Shown piece by piece: positions 29,131 to 39,139 of a DNA stretch of 64,000 nt (position 1 is its first letter; every line of letters starts with the position of its first letter). The stretch is from Roseibium denhamense (lineage in GTDB: Bacteria > Pseudomonadota > Alphaproteobacteria > Rhizobiales > Stappiaceae): contig NZ_SMLZ01000108.1 in NCBI RefSeq assembly GCF_009711415.1, forward strand, positions 63,892-127,891, read 5' to 3'. The notes beneath the pieces were generated by a model that searched no databases, was not told where the DNA came from, and was given only the letters and a program-made list of their open reading frames with translations. The position numbers and the translations under genes were made by a program.

Positions 29131-29943
29131 ATGGCGGACATCTTACAGAAAATCGAAGCATACAAGCGCGACGAGATAGCAGCAGCAAAATCCGCAGTCT
29201 CGCTAAGTGAACTCAAAGCCCGCATTCAGGACGCGGGTGCGCCGCGCGGGTTCTTGAAATCGATAGAGGCCAAACATGCGGCCGGCGAATACGCACTCAT
29301 CGCGGAAATCAAAAAGGCAAGCCCCTCCAAAGGCTTGATCCGCGAAGACTTTGATCCTCCGCTTCTTGCGAAAGCTTATGAGGACGGCGGCGCTGCCTGT
29401 CTATCGGTGCTCACCGATACGCCCTCCTTCCAGGGAAGGCCGGAGTTCCTCACCACATCCCGCGACGCGGTTGCGCTTCCCGCGCTGCGCAAGGATTTCC
29501 TGTATGACACATACCAGGTTTATGAGGCGAGGGCCTGGGGCGGTGACTGCATCTTGATCATCATGGCGGCTGTTGACGATGCCACGGCAACAGCGCTTGA
29601 AGATGCCGCGTTTGAACTTGGCATGGATGTCCTCATCGAAGTTCACAATGCAGAGGAACTGGACCGGGCCTTGAAACTGACGTCCCGGCTGGTCGGCATT
29701 AACAACCGCAATCTGAAGACATTCGAAACCACGCTGGAAACAAGCGAAGAACTGGCCCCCAAAATCCCGTCAGACCGGATTGTTGTCGGGGAATCCGGCC
29801 TTTTCACACCGGATGATCTTTCGCGCATGAACAAGTCAGGCATTTCAACATTCCTGATTGGCGAAAGCCTGATGCGCCAGGAAGACGTTTCCGCCGCCAC
29901 ACGGTCGCTCCTTGCGCGGCCGGCAATCGCCAAGACAGCCTGA
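29131..29943 (+). CDS. trpC: Indole-3-glycerol phosphate synthase
   Basis: A 270-residue TrpC forming the indole ring from CdRP. Family motifs: [65 protein letters not shown] and [12 protein letters not shown]. It begins 6 bp after trpD and ends 9 bp before the moaC start, so the four genes are surely one transcript. Confidence 0.97.
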   Translation: MADILQKIEAYKRDEIAAAKSAVSLSELKARIQDAGAPRGFLKSIEAKHAAGEYALIAEIKKASPSKGLIREDFDPPLLAKAYEDGGAACLSVLTDTPSFQGRPEFLTTSRDAVALPALRKDFLYDTYQVYEARAWGGDCILIIMAAVDDATATALEDAAFELGMDVLIEVHNAEELDRALKLTSRLVGINNRNLKTFETTLETSEELAPKIPSDRIVVGESGLFTPDDLSRMNKSGISTFLIGESLMRQEDVSAATRSLLARPAIAKTA

Positions 29944-29952
29944 GCTGCCGCT

Positions 29953-30465
29953 GTGAGTGACACGGACCCGAGACTGACACATCTGGATGCCGGCGGCGCC
30001 GCGAATATGGTGGATGTGTCCGATAAGGACCACACGCACCGGATCGCGGTTGCGCGCGGGACGATCACCATGCGTTCAGAAACGCTTGACCTGATCCGGT
30101 CCGGCAATGCCAAGAAAGGCGACGTTATCGGCACGGCACGGCTCGCCGGGATCATGGCTGCCAAGAAAACCCATGAGCTTATTCCGTTGTGCCACCCGCT
30201 GATGCTGTCCAAGGTGTCCGTGGACATCGACATTGACGATACGCTGCCCGGCCTTGTGGTGACTGCAACAACGAAAGTCAGTGGTCAGACCGGCGTAGAA
30301 ATGGAAGCGCTCACCGCGTGTTCCCTCACCTGCCTGACCATCTACGACATGGCAAAGGCTGTTGATCGGGGCATGGTGATCGGAAACATCCAGCTGGTTG
30401 AAAAAGCCGGCGGGAAATCAGGGCACTGGACCTTGGAGCGGGACGGCAGCGAGGGCGGCACCTGA
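29953..30465 (+). CDS. moaC: Cyclic pyranopterin monophosphate synthase
   Basis: A 170-residue MoaC acting with MoaA in the first step of molybdenum cofactor synthesis. The active-site regions are [20 protein letters not shown] and ELIPLCHPL, then [10 protein letters not shown]; length matches. It begins with GTG at 29953. Molybdenum cofactor is needed by the Cox-type hydroxylase encoded at 35078-39003. Confidence 0.96.
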   Translation: MSDTDPRLTHLDAGGAANMVDVSDKDHTHRIAVARGTITMRSETLDLIRSGNAKKGDVIGTARLAGIMAAKKTHELIPLCHPLMLSKVSVDIDIDDTLPGLVVTATTKVSGQTGVEMEALTACSLTCLTIYDMAKAVDRGMVIGNIQLVEKAGGKSGHWTLERDGSEGGT

Positions 30466-31670
30466 TGAGCCTGATGCCCGTCGAAGACGCCTTGGCGCGC
30501 CTCATAGACGGCGTCCAGCCACTGGAAACCGAGCTCGTTGCCCTGGAAGCTGCGAATGGCCGCTGGCTGTCTGCGCCGCTTGCCTCGACCCGGACACAGC
30601 CGCCATTTGCAGCCTCTGCCATGGATGGTTATGCCGTAAGGGCCGGGGATATTGCCTCAGGTATCGCCGTACTCACCGTCATTGGTGAGGCTCCGGCCGG
30701 ACACGGATTTTCCGGACATGTCGGCCCAGGCCAGAGCGTGCGTATCTTTACCGGCGCTCCGGTTCCGGACGGTGCCGATACAATCCTCATCCAGGAAAAC
30801 GCCGAGCGCAGCGGTGATCAGATCACCATTCTTGAAGCGCCTAAGGCAGGCGCCTTCGTCCGTCCTGCCGGACTGGATTTTTCTGACGGCGAGGTCTTGC
30901 TGGAACCGCCGCTCCGGCTTGGGTACCGCGAATTGGCTCTTGCAGCGGCGATGAACCATGCTGTGGTACCCGTTTACCGGAAGCCCAAAGTCGCCATTCT
31001 CGCGACCGGAGACGAACTTGTCCGTCCGGGAGCAAACCCGGGGCCGGATCAGATCATTGCATCAAACCATGCCGGGATTGCCGCCCTGGTCGAAGACTGC
31101 GGCGGCCTGCCCCTGGATCTGGGGATCTCCAAGGACGATCCGGAAACCCTTGCAGCGCACGTCCGGCGTGGCCTTGCCGCGGACGCGGACATCCTCGTTA
31201 CACTCGGCGGGGCTTCCGTCGGGGACCATGACCTTGTGCAGGATGTTCTTGGCAATGAGGGAATGGACCTTGCGTTTTGGCGGATCGCCATGCGGCCCGG
31301 AAAACCTCTAATGGCCGGTCACCTCGGCAAGACCAAGGTTTTGGGGCTTCCGGGAAATCCGGTCTCTAGCCTCGTCTGCGGCCTGTTGTTTCTAAAACCC
31401 TTGATCGCCGCCCTGCTTGGACAGGGAAAAGCGGCGGGTGGAACGAAACAAGCCACTTTGGGCGCTGATCTGAAGGAAAACGACCGGCGCCAGGACTATA
31501 TTCGCGCTTCTCTTGAAGAAGATGACAAGGGCCAGCTGGTAGCGACACCCTTCGCCAAACAGGACAGCTCTATGCTGGCGCTCCTGTCCAAATCAGGTGC
31601 CCTGATCGTGCGTCCGCCACATGCTCAGGCCGAAAAGGCGGGGAGCACCGTGCCGGTCCTTCCGTTGTAA
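30465..31670 (+). CDS. moeA: Molybdopterin molybdenumtransferase
   Basis: A 401-residue MoeA inserting molybdenum into adenylylated molybdopterin. Visible are FAASAMDGYAVRAGD, RIFTGAPVPDGADTILIQEN, LATGDELVRPG, LGGASVGDHDLV, MRPGKPLMAG and LGLPGNPVSS, all family motifs in order. Its ATG overlaps the moaC stop by one base (TGATG). The gene converges with the type I secretion adaptor, with only 28 bp between stops and no clear terminator. Confidence 0.96.
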   Translation: MSLMPVEDALARLIDGVQPLETELVALEAANGRWLSAPLASTRTQPPFAASAMDGYAVRAGDIASGIAVLTVIGEAPAGHGFSGHVGPGQSVRIFTGAPVPDGADTILIQENAERSGDQITILEAPKAGAFVRPAGLDFSDGEVLLEPPLRLGYRELALAAAMNHAVVPVYRKPKVAILATGDELVRPGANPGPDQIIASNHAGIAALVEDCGGLPLDLGISKDDPETLAAHVRRGLAADADILVTLGGASVGDHDLVQDVLGNEGMDLAFWRIAMRPGKPLMAGHLGKTKVLGLPGNPVSSLVCGLLFLKPLIAALLGQGKAAGGTKQATLGADLKENDRRQDYIRASLEEDDKGQLVATPFAKQDSSMLALLSKSGALIVRPPHAQAEKAGSTVPVLPL

Positions 31671-31698
31671 CGCCCGCTCACTGGCCCGGCCCGGCGTC

Positions 31699-33000
31699 TT
31701 ACCGCTCGCGCATGGCGTGGGCGATCTGGTCCGTGATCGGCTTCACCAGATAGCTGAGGACCGTCCGGTCCCCGGTCTGCAGGAAGGTTTCAACCGGCAT
31801 GCCGGGAACCAGCGCCTGCTGACCGAGCTTTCCAAGTTCGGCGTCGTCGATCACCAGCCGCGCCGTATAAAAGCTCATCCCGGTTCGTTCATCCTCGGTC
31901 AGATCAGCGGACACGGTCAGAAGCGTTGCATTCAGCTCCGGTGTTGTGCGCTGGTCAAAGCTCGGAAAACGCACCCGGGCCGCCTGCCCAGGCGCCATCT
32001 GGTCAATATCGACCGGACGCACTTGTGCTTCGACGATGAGTTGGTCTTCACGCGGCACGATGCTCATGACGGTTTCACCAGGTGCAATCACACCGCCAAT
32101 CGTATGCACCGACAGCTGGTGCACATAGCCGTCGCGCGGTGCGACGATTTCCACACGGGTCAGTTCATCCTCTGCCGCAATCTTCTGTTCTTCCAGCTGA
32201 GCAATCCGGGAACGGACTTCCTGCAACTGTTCCAGAACCTCGGCACGGTAGGATTCTTCGATCTGCAGGATCTGGATCCGGCGCTCGCTGATCGCTTCCT
32301 TGGTGCGCGCGATTTGCGCAATCAGATCGCCATATTCCCCTCTGAGTCGCGCGGTTTCCCGGCGAAGAGCCGTTACCCGGCTTTTGGGAACCAGCTGCTT
32401 GCTGAGGAGGTTATCAAGATCTGCAAGCTCCTCGGCGATCAGCTCGATTTCACTGTCCTTGGCCGTCACCTGTGCCTCAAGGCCTTCGGTCTGCTTGTTG
32501 AACTGGCGTATTTGTTCTTCCAGCTGATTCTTGCGGCCGTCTGTGGAGTTCCGCCGCGCTTCCAGCAGCAATTGCTGGCCCAGCTCTATGTCGCCGACGG
32601 TCCGCCCGTCCGGCCAGATGATTTCGCTAAGATTGTCGCGCTCGGCTTCCAGCCGGAGTTCCTGGGCGGTTAATTCGGTCAGCTGCTTTGTGATCACCGC
32701 AAGGTTCGCGCGGGTCACGGTATCGTCAAGCGCAATCAGCAGATCGCCCGCCGCGACGGTATCACCGTTCTTGACCTGGATATTCTTGACGATGCCGCCT
32801 TCACGATGCTGTACCTGCTTGACGTTGCTCTCCACGACAACTGTACCGGACGAGACCACAGCGCCGGCTATCTCAGTGACCGTTGCCCAAAGCCCGATGC
32901 CCCCAACAATGAACACAACAACAAACAGGGCAAACAGGAGATGGTTGCGCACGGTCTTGCGCAGCATCTGATCCGCAGAATTGCTGGTTTGCTCACTCAT
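31699..33000 (-). CDS. HlyD-family type I secretion adaptor
   Basis: A 433-residue membrane fusion protein (PrtE/HlyD type): one N-terminal TM helix (LLFALFVVVFIVGGIGLWATV), a lipoyl half, a long coiled coil (~residues 95-280) and the C-terminal beta-barrel ending at a VLSYLVKPITDQIAHAMRE tail typical of type I secretion adaptors. Start at 33000 follows a GGAGG site and overlaps no conserved extension. It is translationally close to the exporter gene upstream (stop at 33002). Confidence 0.93.
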   Translation of the reverse strand: MSEQTSNSADQMLRKTVRNHLLFALFVVVFIVGGIGLWATVTEIAGAVVSSGTVVVESNVKQVQHREGGIVKNIQVKNGDTVAAGDLLIALDDTVTRANLAVITKQLTELTAQELRLEAERDNLSEIIWPDGRTVGDIELGQQLLLEARRNSTDGRKNQLEEQIRQFNKQTEGLEAQVTAKDSEIELIAEELADLDNLLSKQLVPKSRVTALRRETARLRGEYGDLIAQIARTKEAISERRIQILQIEESYRAEVLEQLQEVRSRIAQLEEQKIAAEDELTRVEIVAPRDGYVHQLSVHTIGGVIAPGETVMSIVPREDQLIVEAQVRPVDIDQMAPGQAARVRFPSFDQRTTPELNATLLTVSADLTEDERTGMSFYTARLVIDDAELGKLGQQALVPGMPVETFLQTGDRTVLSYLVKPITDQIAHAMRER

Positions 33001-33001
33001 G

Positions 33002-34777
33002 TCAGTACCCTCCGGAAACACCGGGGCCAAAGGTCCCGGTTATATTGGCAGGGCGTGCACGCTGGACGGGCTGTACCACCTGTTTCAGAACGTCATCCTT
33101 TGGACCGAAGCCAGCCATCTTGCCTTCCTTGAGACAAAGGATCTTATCGACCGTGGCAATGGCACTCGGCCGGTGCGCGATCACAACCACGATGGATCCC
33201 CGCTCCCGCATTTGCTTGATGGCTCCGGTCAGCGCTGCCTCGCCTTCCGCGTCGAGATTGGAGTTCGGTTCATCCAGAACGATGAGAAACGGATTGCCGT
33301 AAAGGGCCCGGGCAAGCGCAACCCGCTGGCGCTGACCGGCAGAAAGCGCCCGTCCGCTGCGGCCGATGACCGTGTTGTACCCGTCCGGCAAGGCCACGAT
33401 GAGATCATGCACATTCGCCAGTTTTGCCGCTTCAATGATCTTTTCAGATGATGCATCCGCTCTGAAGCGCGCAATGTTTTCGGCAATGGTCCCGTCAAAC
33501 AGCTGCAGGTCCTGCGGAAGGTAGCCGATGAACTCGCCTCGTTTTTCCGCAGGCCATTGGCCAAGTTCCGCCCCATCATAGCGAATGACGCCTTTCAGCG
33601 CGGGAACAGCGCCGACAAGGGCGCGGGCAAAGGTGGACTTGCCGGACCCGGATGGCCCGATGATACCCACCCCATCGCCTGCAAAGACTTCCATGGTCAC
33701 ATTCTGCACATAGGGCATGGATTCGCCGAACGGTCCGCAAAACACCTGTTCAACAGTGATGGTATTTGCCGGCAGTGGCAGATCCATCTTGTCGGTTTCC
33801 GTATCCGCAACCTGCAGGACATCCCGCAACCGGCGGAGCGACTGGCGGCTGGCCACGAAACCGCGCCATTGGGCAACAGCCTGCTCGATCGGTGCAAGCG
33901 CGCGCGAGGTCATGATTGATGCGGCAATCATGACGCCCGGCGTGATTTCCTGCTGGATGGCGAGCCATGCACCAACGCCGAGAATGGCCGATTGAAGCAC
34001 GAACCGGATGGTCTTGATGATGGTTCCGAACAGACCTGTCAGATCCGACGCCCGGCGCTGAGTGGCCAGATAGTCGCCATTCTGTGCGTCCCACTTGGCA
34101 ACGAGCGCGCTTTGCATGCCCATGGCAGTGACGGCTTCGGAATTGCGCTGTCCGTTCTCAACTTCCGCAGCGCGCCGGCCTGCATATCCAGCTGCATCTT
34201 CCGCCGGGCTCCGCGAAAGCCATTCATTCAGTCCGATCAAAGCGCAGATAATAAGGGCTCCGCCAGCGCCAACCAGGCCGAGAAGCGGATGGAACAAAAA
34301 CACAATGCCGAGATACAGCGGTAGCCAGGGAACATCGAAAATCGCAGCCGGCCCCGGTCCTGACAGAAATTGCCGGACCGTATCGAGATCCTGAACCGGT
34401 CTCAGCCGCGCTGCCTGTTTTCCCAGCTTTGTTGGAAGGCTGTTCGACACACTGTAGACAAGACCGGACAGGCGCGCGTCAACCCGTTGGCCGAGCCGGG
34501 AAAGGATCCGGGACCTGACCCCTTCCAGGACACCATAAAAGAGGTAGAGAACAGCAGCCAGAATGCCGATGACGACAAGGGTTGGGACAGACCCGCTTGC
34601 CAGAACGCGGTCATAGACCTGAAGCATAAAGACCGGCCCTGTCAGCATCAGGATGTTGATCACGAAACTGACCACCGCAACGCCCCAAAACGCGGTCCTC
34701 ACGGGGCTAAAGGCCCGCGTGACCGGATTCTGTTGACCATCTTTGCCTGGCATCCGGCGCTGTGTTGCTCCAGCCAT
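33002..34777 (-). CDS. Type I secretion ABC transporter, PrtD family
   Basis: A 591-residue fused permease-ATPase of the PrtD/PrsD type, which exports C-terminal-signal proteins such as RTX proteins. Membrane segments occupy about residues 25-290 (first at WGVAVVSFVINILML); the ATPase has Walker A GPSGSGKST, signature LSAGQRQRVALARAL and Walker B FLIVLDEP. Start at 34777 (MAGATQRR) has a GAGG site; the frame is open to 34882 but unsupported. No C39 peptidase domain. No RTX-like substrate gene is adjacent. Confidence 0.93.
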   Translation of the reverse strand: MAGATQRRMPGKDGQQNPVTRAFSPVRTAFWGVAVVSFVINILMLTGPVFMLQVYDRVLASGSVPTLVVIGILAAVLYLFYGVLEGVRSRILSRLGQRVDARLSGLVYSVSNSLPTKLGKQAARLRPVQDLDTVRQFLSGPGPAAIFDVPWLPLYLGIVFLFHPLLGLVGAGGALIICALIGLNEWLSRSPAEDAAGYAGRRAAEVENGQRNSEAVTAMGMQSALVAKWDAQNGDYLATQRRASDLTGLFGTIIKTIRFVLQSAILGVGAWLAIQQEITPGVMIAASIMTSRALAPIEQAVAQWRGFVASRQSLRRLRDVLQVADTETDKMDLPLPANTITVEQVFCGPFGESMPYVQNVTMEVFAGDGVGIIGPSGSGKSTFARALVGAVPALKGVIRYDGAELGQWPAEKRGEFIGYLPQDLQLFDGTIAENIARFRADASSEKIIEAAKLANVHDLIVALPDGYNTVIGRSGRALSAGQRQRVALARALYGNPFLIVLDEPNSNLDAEGEAALTGAIKQMRERGSIVVVIAHRPSAIATVDKILCLKEGKMAGFGPKDDVLKQVVQPVQRARPANITGTFGPGVSGGY

Positions 34778-35077
34778 ATTTTTCCTCAACCAAATCGCTC
34801 CTGGGAGCTGAACATACCGTTTGTAGCTTGCCCCGAACCAACACTTTATGAAGGCATGCCTTTTCAGGCACGGTTTCATCACACAGCAACAGCAAGTCCG
34901 GGGCCAGTTTCATCGGCCGCAATTCAGGCCGATATCTTTTAAAAACGGGCAAATCAAGGCCGCTTACATTAACAATGATTCAATTGCCCTTTGTGGGAGA
35001 ACCAATAAACAGCTCAAAAATCAAATGACCCACCCGGTGGAATACCGGATGGGCCAATCCCAAAAACCTTCGAAATA
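34778..35077. other. Intergenic region between type I exporter and cox operon
   Basis: No credible gene. It holds the cox terminator (35015-35056) and the upstream region of the exporter, including a perfect 12 bp palindrome AAGGCATGCCTT at 34851-34862 that could be a regulator site. Confidence 0.5.
35015..35056 (-). terminator. Terminator of the cox operon
   Basis: On the minus strand TGGCCCATCCGGT and ACCGGGTGGGTCA form a stem with two mismatches, 21 bp after the coxM stop, followed by TTTGATTTTTG. Confidence 0.75.
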
Positions 35078-35875
35078 TCAGGCCGCTGCGACAGCGCGTT
35101 TGGCCATGACCGTGACCAGGTTCGCCCTGTAAGCAGCTGAACCATGGATGTCGGAAAGCAATCCGTCGGCATCCGGGGCAATTCCGGCAACAGCATCCGG
35201 CGCAAAGTTGGAGGCAAGGGCCGCTTCCATTTCCGGCATCCGGAAGACCCCATCCTGACCGGCCCCGGTGACCGCGACCTTCACAGATCCATCGCCAGCC
35301 TTTGCGACAAAGACACCGGCCATTGCATAACGCGAAGCAGGATTCGGATATTTGGAATAGGCGCTTGCCGACGCTCCCGGAAAGCGGACGGACATGACGA
35401 TTTCGTCTTCGTCCAGAGCCGTCTCGAACATGCCGGAGAAGAACTCTTCCGCCGCAAGGTCGCGCTTGTTGGTTTTCACGATTGCACCAAGCGCCACCAA
35501 TGCCGCCGGATAATCGGCAGCCGGATCATTGTTGGCAATAGAACCCCCAAGGGTTCCCATATGCCGGACGGCAGGATCTCCGATACCACCGGCAAGGGAC
35601 GCCAACCCCGGGATCTTCTGCTTCACCAAATCGGAAGCAGCGACTTCCGCATGGGTCGTGGCGGCTCCGATCGCGACACCATCGCCATCCTCGCAGATGC
35701 CATTCATCTCGCCGATTTTCGTTACATCGACAAGATCGCTCGGCGCTGCGAGGCGCTGTTTCATGGTCGGCAGCAGCGTTTGGCCGCCCCCGAGAAGTTT
35801 TCCGTCTTCCGCTTTGGCCATCAACTCTGCGGCTTCGGCAATCGATCCGGCCCTGTGATAATTCGTTTCATACAT
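35078..35875 (-). CDS. CoxM-like FAD-binding medium subunit (xanthine dehydrogenase family)
   Basis: A 265-residue FAD subunit of a molybdenum hydroxylase. The two FAD-binding motifs are LLGGGQTLLPTMKQRLA (about residues 28-44) and TLGGSIANNDPAADYPAALVAL. Last gene of the CoxG-S-L-M operon. It passes electrons from the Fe-S subunit to an acceptor. Substrate assignment depends on the large subunit. Confidence 0.92.
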   Translation of the reverse strand: MYETNYHRAGSIAEAAELMAKAEDGKLLGGGQTLLPTMKQRLAAPSDLVDVTKIGEMNGICEDGDGVAIGAATTHAEVAASDLVKQKIPGLASLAGGIGDPAVRHMGTLGGSIANNDPAADYPAALVALGAIVKTNKRDLAAEEFFSGMFETALDEDEIVMSVRFPGASASAYSKYPNPASRYAMAGVFVAKAGDGSVKVAVTGAGQDGVFRMPEMEAALASNFAPDAVAGIAPDADGLLSDIHGSAAYRANLVTVMAKRAVAAA

Positions 35876-35939
35876 ATTGGGTCTCCCCGAATTTCAAAAA
35901 TCGTTCCAACGGGCGGGAGGCACCCCGCCCGCACCTGAC

Positions 35940-38300
35940 TTATTCGGCAGCCTGCTTCATGCCCGATTGAGCCAGCGCCCAGACTTTTTCCGGGCTGGCC
36001 GGCATGGTCAGGTCATTTGACCCGAGCGCATCCGTAATCGCGTTGATGACGGCAGGTGGTGACCCGATCGCCCCAGCTTCCCCGCAACCTTTCATGCCCA
36101 GAGGGTTGCCAGGACACAGGGTCTCGTGCGTAGACAGGCTGAACGAGGGAACGTCATCGGCACGCGGCATGGTGTAGTCCATGTAGGACGCTGTCAGCAG
36201 CTGACCGGTTTCGTCATAGGCGGCATTTTCAAGAAGTGCCTGACCGATCCCTTGCACCAGTCCGCCATGGACCTGTCCTTCCACGATCATCGGATTGATC
36301 ACCTTGCCGAAATCGTCTGCGGCCACGAAGTTGATGATCTCGGTCTTGCCGGTTTCCGGGTCGATTTCCACTTCGCAGACATACGTTCCGGCCGGGAATG
36401 TGAAATTGGTCGGATCGTAGAAGGCACCCTCTTTGAGACCGGGTTCCATGCCTTCCGGCAAGTTGTGAGCCGTATAGGCGGCAAGTGCGACCTCCGTGAA
36501 GGTCAGCTTCTTGTCGGTCCCGGCGACCTTGAGTTCACCGCCCTCAATCTGGATATCGCCTTCTGCGGCCTCCATCAGATGCGCAGCGATCTTCTTCGCC
36601 TTGGATTCCACCTTGTCGAGCGCCTTGACGATTGCCGACATTCCAACAGCGCCCGAACGGGAGCCGTAGGTCCCCATTCCGAACTGCACCTTGTCGGTAT
36701 CGCCGTGGACGATGGAAACAGCGTCCGTATCAAGCCCAAACCGCTCGCTGATAAGCTGAGCGAATGTGGTCTCGTGCCCCTGCCCGTGGCTGTGCGAGCC
36801 AGTCAAAACTTCGACTGTCCCAACCGGGTTGACCCGCACTTCCGCGGATTCCCAAAGCCCCACGCCGGCGCCAAGAGATCCAACGGCTGCTGAAGGTGCA
36901 ATTCCGCAGGCTTCGATGTAACAGGACAATCCGATCCCGCGCAGTTTCCCCCGCGACGCCGCCTCGGCCTTGCGGGCCGGGAAGCCGTCATAATCGGCAG
37001 TTTTCATGGCCGCATCGAGCGTGACGTCGTAATCCCCCGCGTCATAACACATGATGACGGGTGTTTGATGCGGGAAGGACCGGACGAAGTTCTTGCGGCG
37101 GAATTCGGCCGGAGACAGCCCCACTTCGCGTGCAGCGGTTTCCATCATGCGTTCAACAAGATAGGTGGCCTCTGGCCGCCCTGCCCCGCGATAAGCATCC
37201 ACCGGGGTCGTGTTCGTGTAGACAGTCTTCACGTTGGCGTGGATGGCCGGAATGTTGTACTGGCCGGATAAGAGCGTTGCGTAAAGATAGGTTGGCACCG
37301 ACGATGAAAACAGCGACATGTAGGCGCCGAGATTGGCAACGGTTTTGACGCGGAACCCAAGGATCTTGTTGTCGGCATCAAGCGCCAATTCCGCCTCTGA
37401 CCGGTGATCCCGCCCATGCGCATCCGTCAGGAAAGCTTCGGTGCGGTCCGAAACCCATTTGACCGGCCGTCCGACCCGCTTTGACGCCCAAAGACAGACC
37501 ATCTCTTCCGGATAGATGTAAATCTTGGAGCCAAAGCCACCGCCCACATCAGGCGCGATCACCCGCAGCTTGTGCTCGGGCGCAATATTGTAGAAGGCCG
37601 ACAGTACGAGGCGCGCGACATGCGGGTTCTGTGACGTGGTGTAGAGGGTGTGATGCTCTTCTGCATCGTTGTAATCGGCAAGCGCAGCCCGGGGCTCCAT
37701 CGGGTTGGGAACTAGCCGGTTGTTCGAGATTTCCATGCGCGTTACATGGCTCGCATTGTCGAATGCGGCATTCGTGGCGGCTTCGTCTCCAATTTCCCAA
37801 TCGAAGATCAAATTGCCTTCCGCTTCCGGATGAAGCTGGGGTGCGCCGGGCTCCAAGGCGGACAGCGGATCCACCACTGCCGGAAGCTCCTCATAATCGA
37901 CCTCAACCGCATCGGCAGCATCGCGGGCCTGCGCCTGTGTGTCGGCAACCACGACGGCAACCGCCTGGCCGACGAACCGGACTGTTTCCGGCTCAAGGGC
38001 GCGCCACGCCCCCATTTTCATGGGCGATCCGTCCTTTGAGTGGATCATCCATCCGCAAATGATGTTGCCAATGCCGTCGCCCACCAGTTGATCGCCGGTG
38101 AGTACGGCATCAACGCCGGGCATTGCTAGCGCAGCGCTTGCATCAATTCCCTTGACCCTTGCATGTGCATGCGGCGAGCGCACAAAAGCTGCAAAGCCCA
38201 TTCCCGGAAGCACCATATCGTCGGTGTATTTGCCTTTGCCGGTAATGAAACGCTTGTCTTCCTTGCGCAAGGCACGGGCACCAATCCCCTCAACTGCCAT
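35940..38300 (-). CDS. CoxL-like molybdopterin large subunit, form II
   Basis: A 786-residue catalytic subunit of a xanthine dehydrogenase family molybdenum hydroxylase. Near residue 370 it carries AYRGAGRPEA, the signature of form II ('putative') CoxL; form I, the proven CO dehydrogenase, has AYXCSFR with the Cu-binding cysteine. The catalytic Glu is in KGCGEAGAIGSPPA near the C terminus. Start at 38300 (MAVEGIGARALRKED) has a GGGAGAG site. Form II enzymes occur in many marine alphaproteobacteria and their true substrate is unclear; CO oxidation should not be assumed. Confidence 0.93.
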   Translation of the reverse strand: MAVEGIGARALRKEDKRFITGKGKYTDDMVLPGMGFAAFVRSPHAHARVKGIDASAALAMPGVDAVLTGDQLVGDGIGNIICGWMIHSKDGSPMKMGAWRALEPETVRFVGQAVAVVVADTQAQARDAADAVEVDYEELPAVVDPLSALEPGAPQLHPEAEGNLIFDWEIGDEAATNAAFDNASHVTRMEISNNRLVPNPMEPRAALADYNDAEEHHTLYTTSQNPHVARLVLSAFYNIAPEHKLRVIAPDVGGGFGSKIYIYPEEMVCLWASKRVGRPVKWVSDRTEAFLTDAHGRDHRSEAELALDADNKILGFRVKTVANLGAYMSLFSSSVPTYLYATLLSGQYNIPAIHANVKTVYTNTTPVDAYRGAGRPEATYLVERMMETAAREVGLSPAEFRRKNFVRSFPHQTPVIMCYDAGDYDVTLDAAMKTADYDGFPARKAEAASRGKLRGIGLSCYIEACGIAPSAAVGSLGAGVGLWESAEVRVNPVGTVEVLTGSHSHGQGHETTFAQLISERFGLDTDAVSIVHGDTDKVQFGMGTYGSRSGAVGMSAIVKALDKVESKAKKIAAHLMEAAEGDIQIEGGELKVAGTDKKLTFTEVALAAYTAHNLPEGMEPGLKEGAFYDPTNFTFPAGTYVCEVEIDPETGKTEIINFVAADDFGKVINPMIVEGQVHGGLVQGIGQALLENAAYDETGQLLTASYMDYTMPRADDVPSFSLSTHETLCPGNPLGMKGCGEAGAIGSPPAVINAITDALGSNDLTMPASPEKVWALAQSGMKQAAE

Positions 38301-38511
38301 TGTCTCTCTCCCTAGATCAATGCGTCCGGAGCCGCCCCTCCGAAGGTCCACCGCCTAAGCGGCTGAAAAAGACCGCTGCAACGGGCATGTCTGCTGCAAG
38401 AACCCCGGCGGCCAGACCTTCGTGCCGTTCTCCTCCCGGCAGGTCGGTCTGGTTGGTTCCTAACGTTTCGCTGTGCGGCGATCCGCACCGCTCAAGTCTA
38501 AGGCGCTGTTC

Positions 38512-39003
38512 CTATTCAGCAGCCTGCGCCATTCCGGCCATTTGGTCGGATGCGGCTTTGATCGCCTTCACGATGTTGTGGTAGCCGGTGCACCGGCAGA
38601 TGTTACCTTCCAGCTCGTGGCGGATGGTTTTTTCATCAAGATTGCCCGGGCCATGGCGATTGATCATGTCGACCGCGCTCATGATCATGCCCGGCGTGCA
38701 AAATCCGCACTGAAGCCCGTGATGTTCGCGGAAAGCTGCCTGAACGGGATGCAAGGCAGTTCCGTCCGCAAGGCCTTCAATCGTCACGACATCGGCACCA
38801 TCGGCCTGCGCGGCCAGCATCGTGCAGGCCTTTACCGCTTTTCCGTCGACATGAACGACGCATGCGCCGCACTGAGACGTATCGCAGCCCACATGGGTCC
38901 CGGTCAGGCCCCGAACCTCACGTATGAACGATACGAGCAGCGTCCGGTCTTCGGCATCTGCCGATACCGATTTGCCGTTCAATACCATCGACACTTTCGA
39001 CAT
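38512..39003 (-). CDS. CoxS-like [2Fe-2S] small subunit
   Basis: A 163-residue iron-sulfur subunit. The plant-type ferredoxin cluster motif is [15 protein letters not shown] (with a further Cys in KACTMLA), and the second cluster uses CGFCTPGM and [10 protein letters not shown]. Order and spacing match molybdenum hydroxylase small subunits. A 211 bp gap without recognisable signals separates it from coxL. Confidence 0.95.
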   Translation of the reverse strand: MSKVSMVLNGKSVSADAEDRTLLVSFIREVRGLTGTHVGCDTSQCGACVVHVDGKAVKACTMLAAQADGADVVTIEGLADGTALHPVQAAFREHHGLQCGFCTPGMIMSAVDMINRHGPGNLDEKTIRHELEGNICRCTGYHNIVKAIKAASDQMAGMAQAAE

Positions 39004-39139
39004 GAATTTCTCTCCCTCAAAAAAATTCCCCGGACCTCCAATCCGGAGCAGAGCCGGCTTTGCGCCGTGTTCTTATTGGGGTGACATCGCGCGATCACCC
39101 GCTCTTTGGCTCTCCATTTTCAAACATGGAGCGGCCTGG

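Noticed and set aside
33001-33030. Longer starts for HlyD-type adaptor, exporter, CoxL, pyrG and FlhA genes
   Set aside because: Upstream codons in these frames lack ribosome sites and conserved residues; internal ATG codons with good sites match the families.
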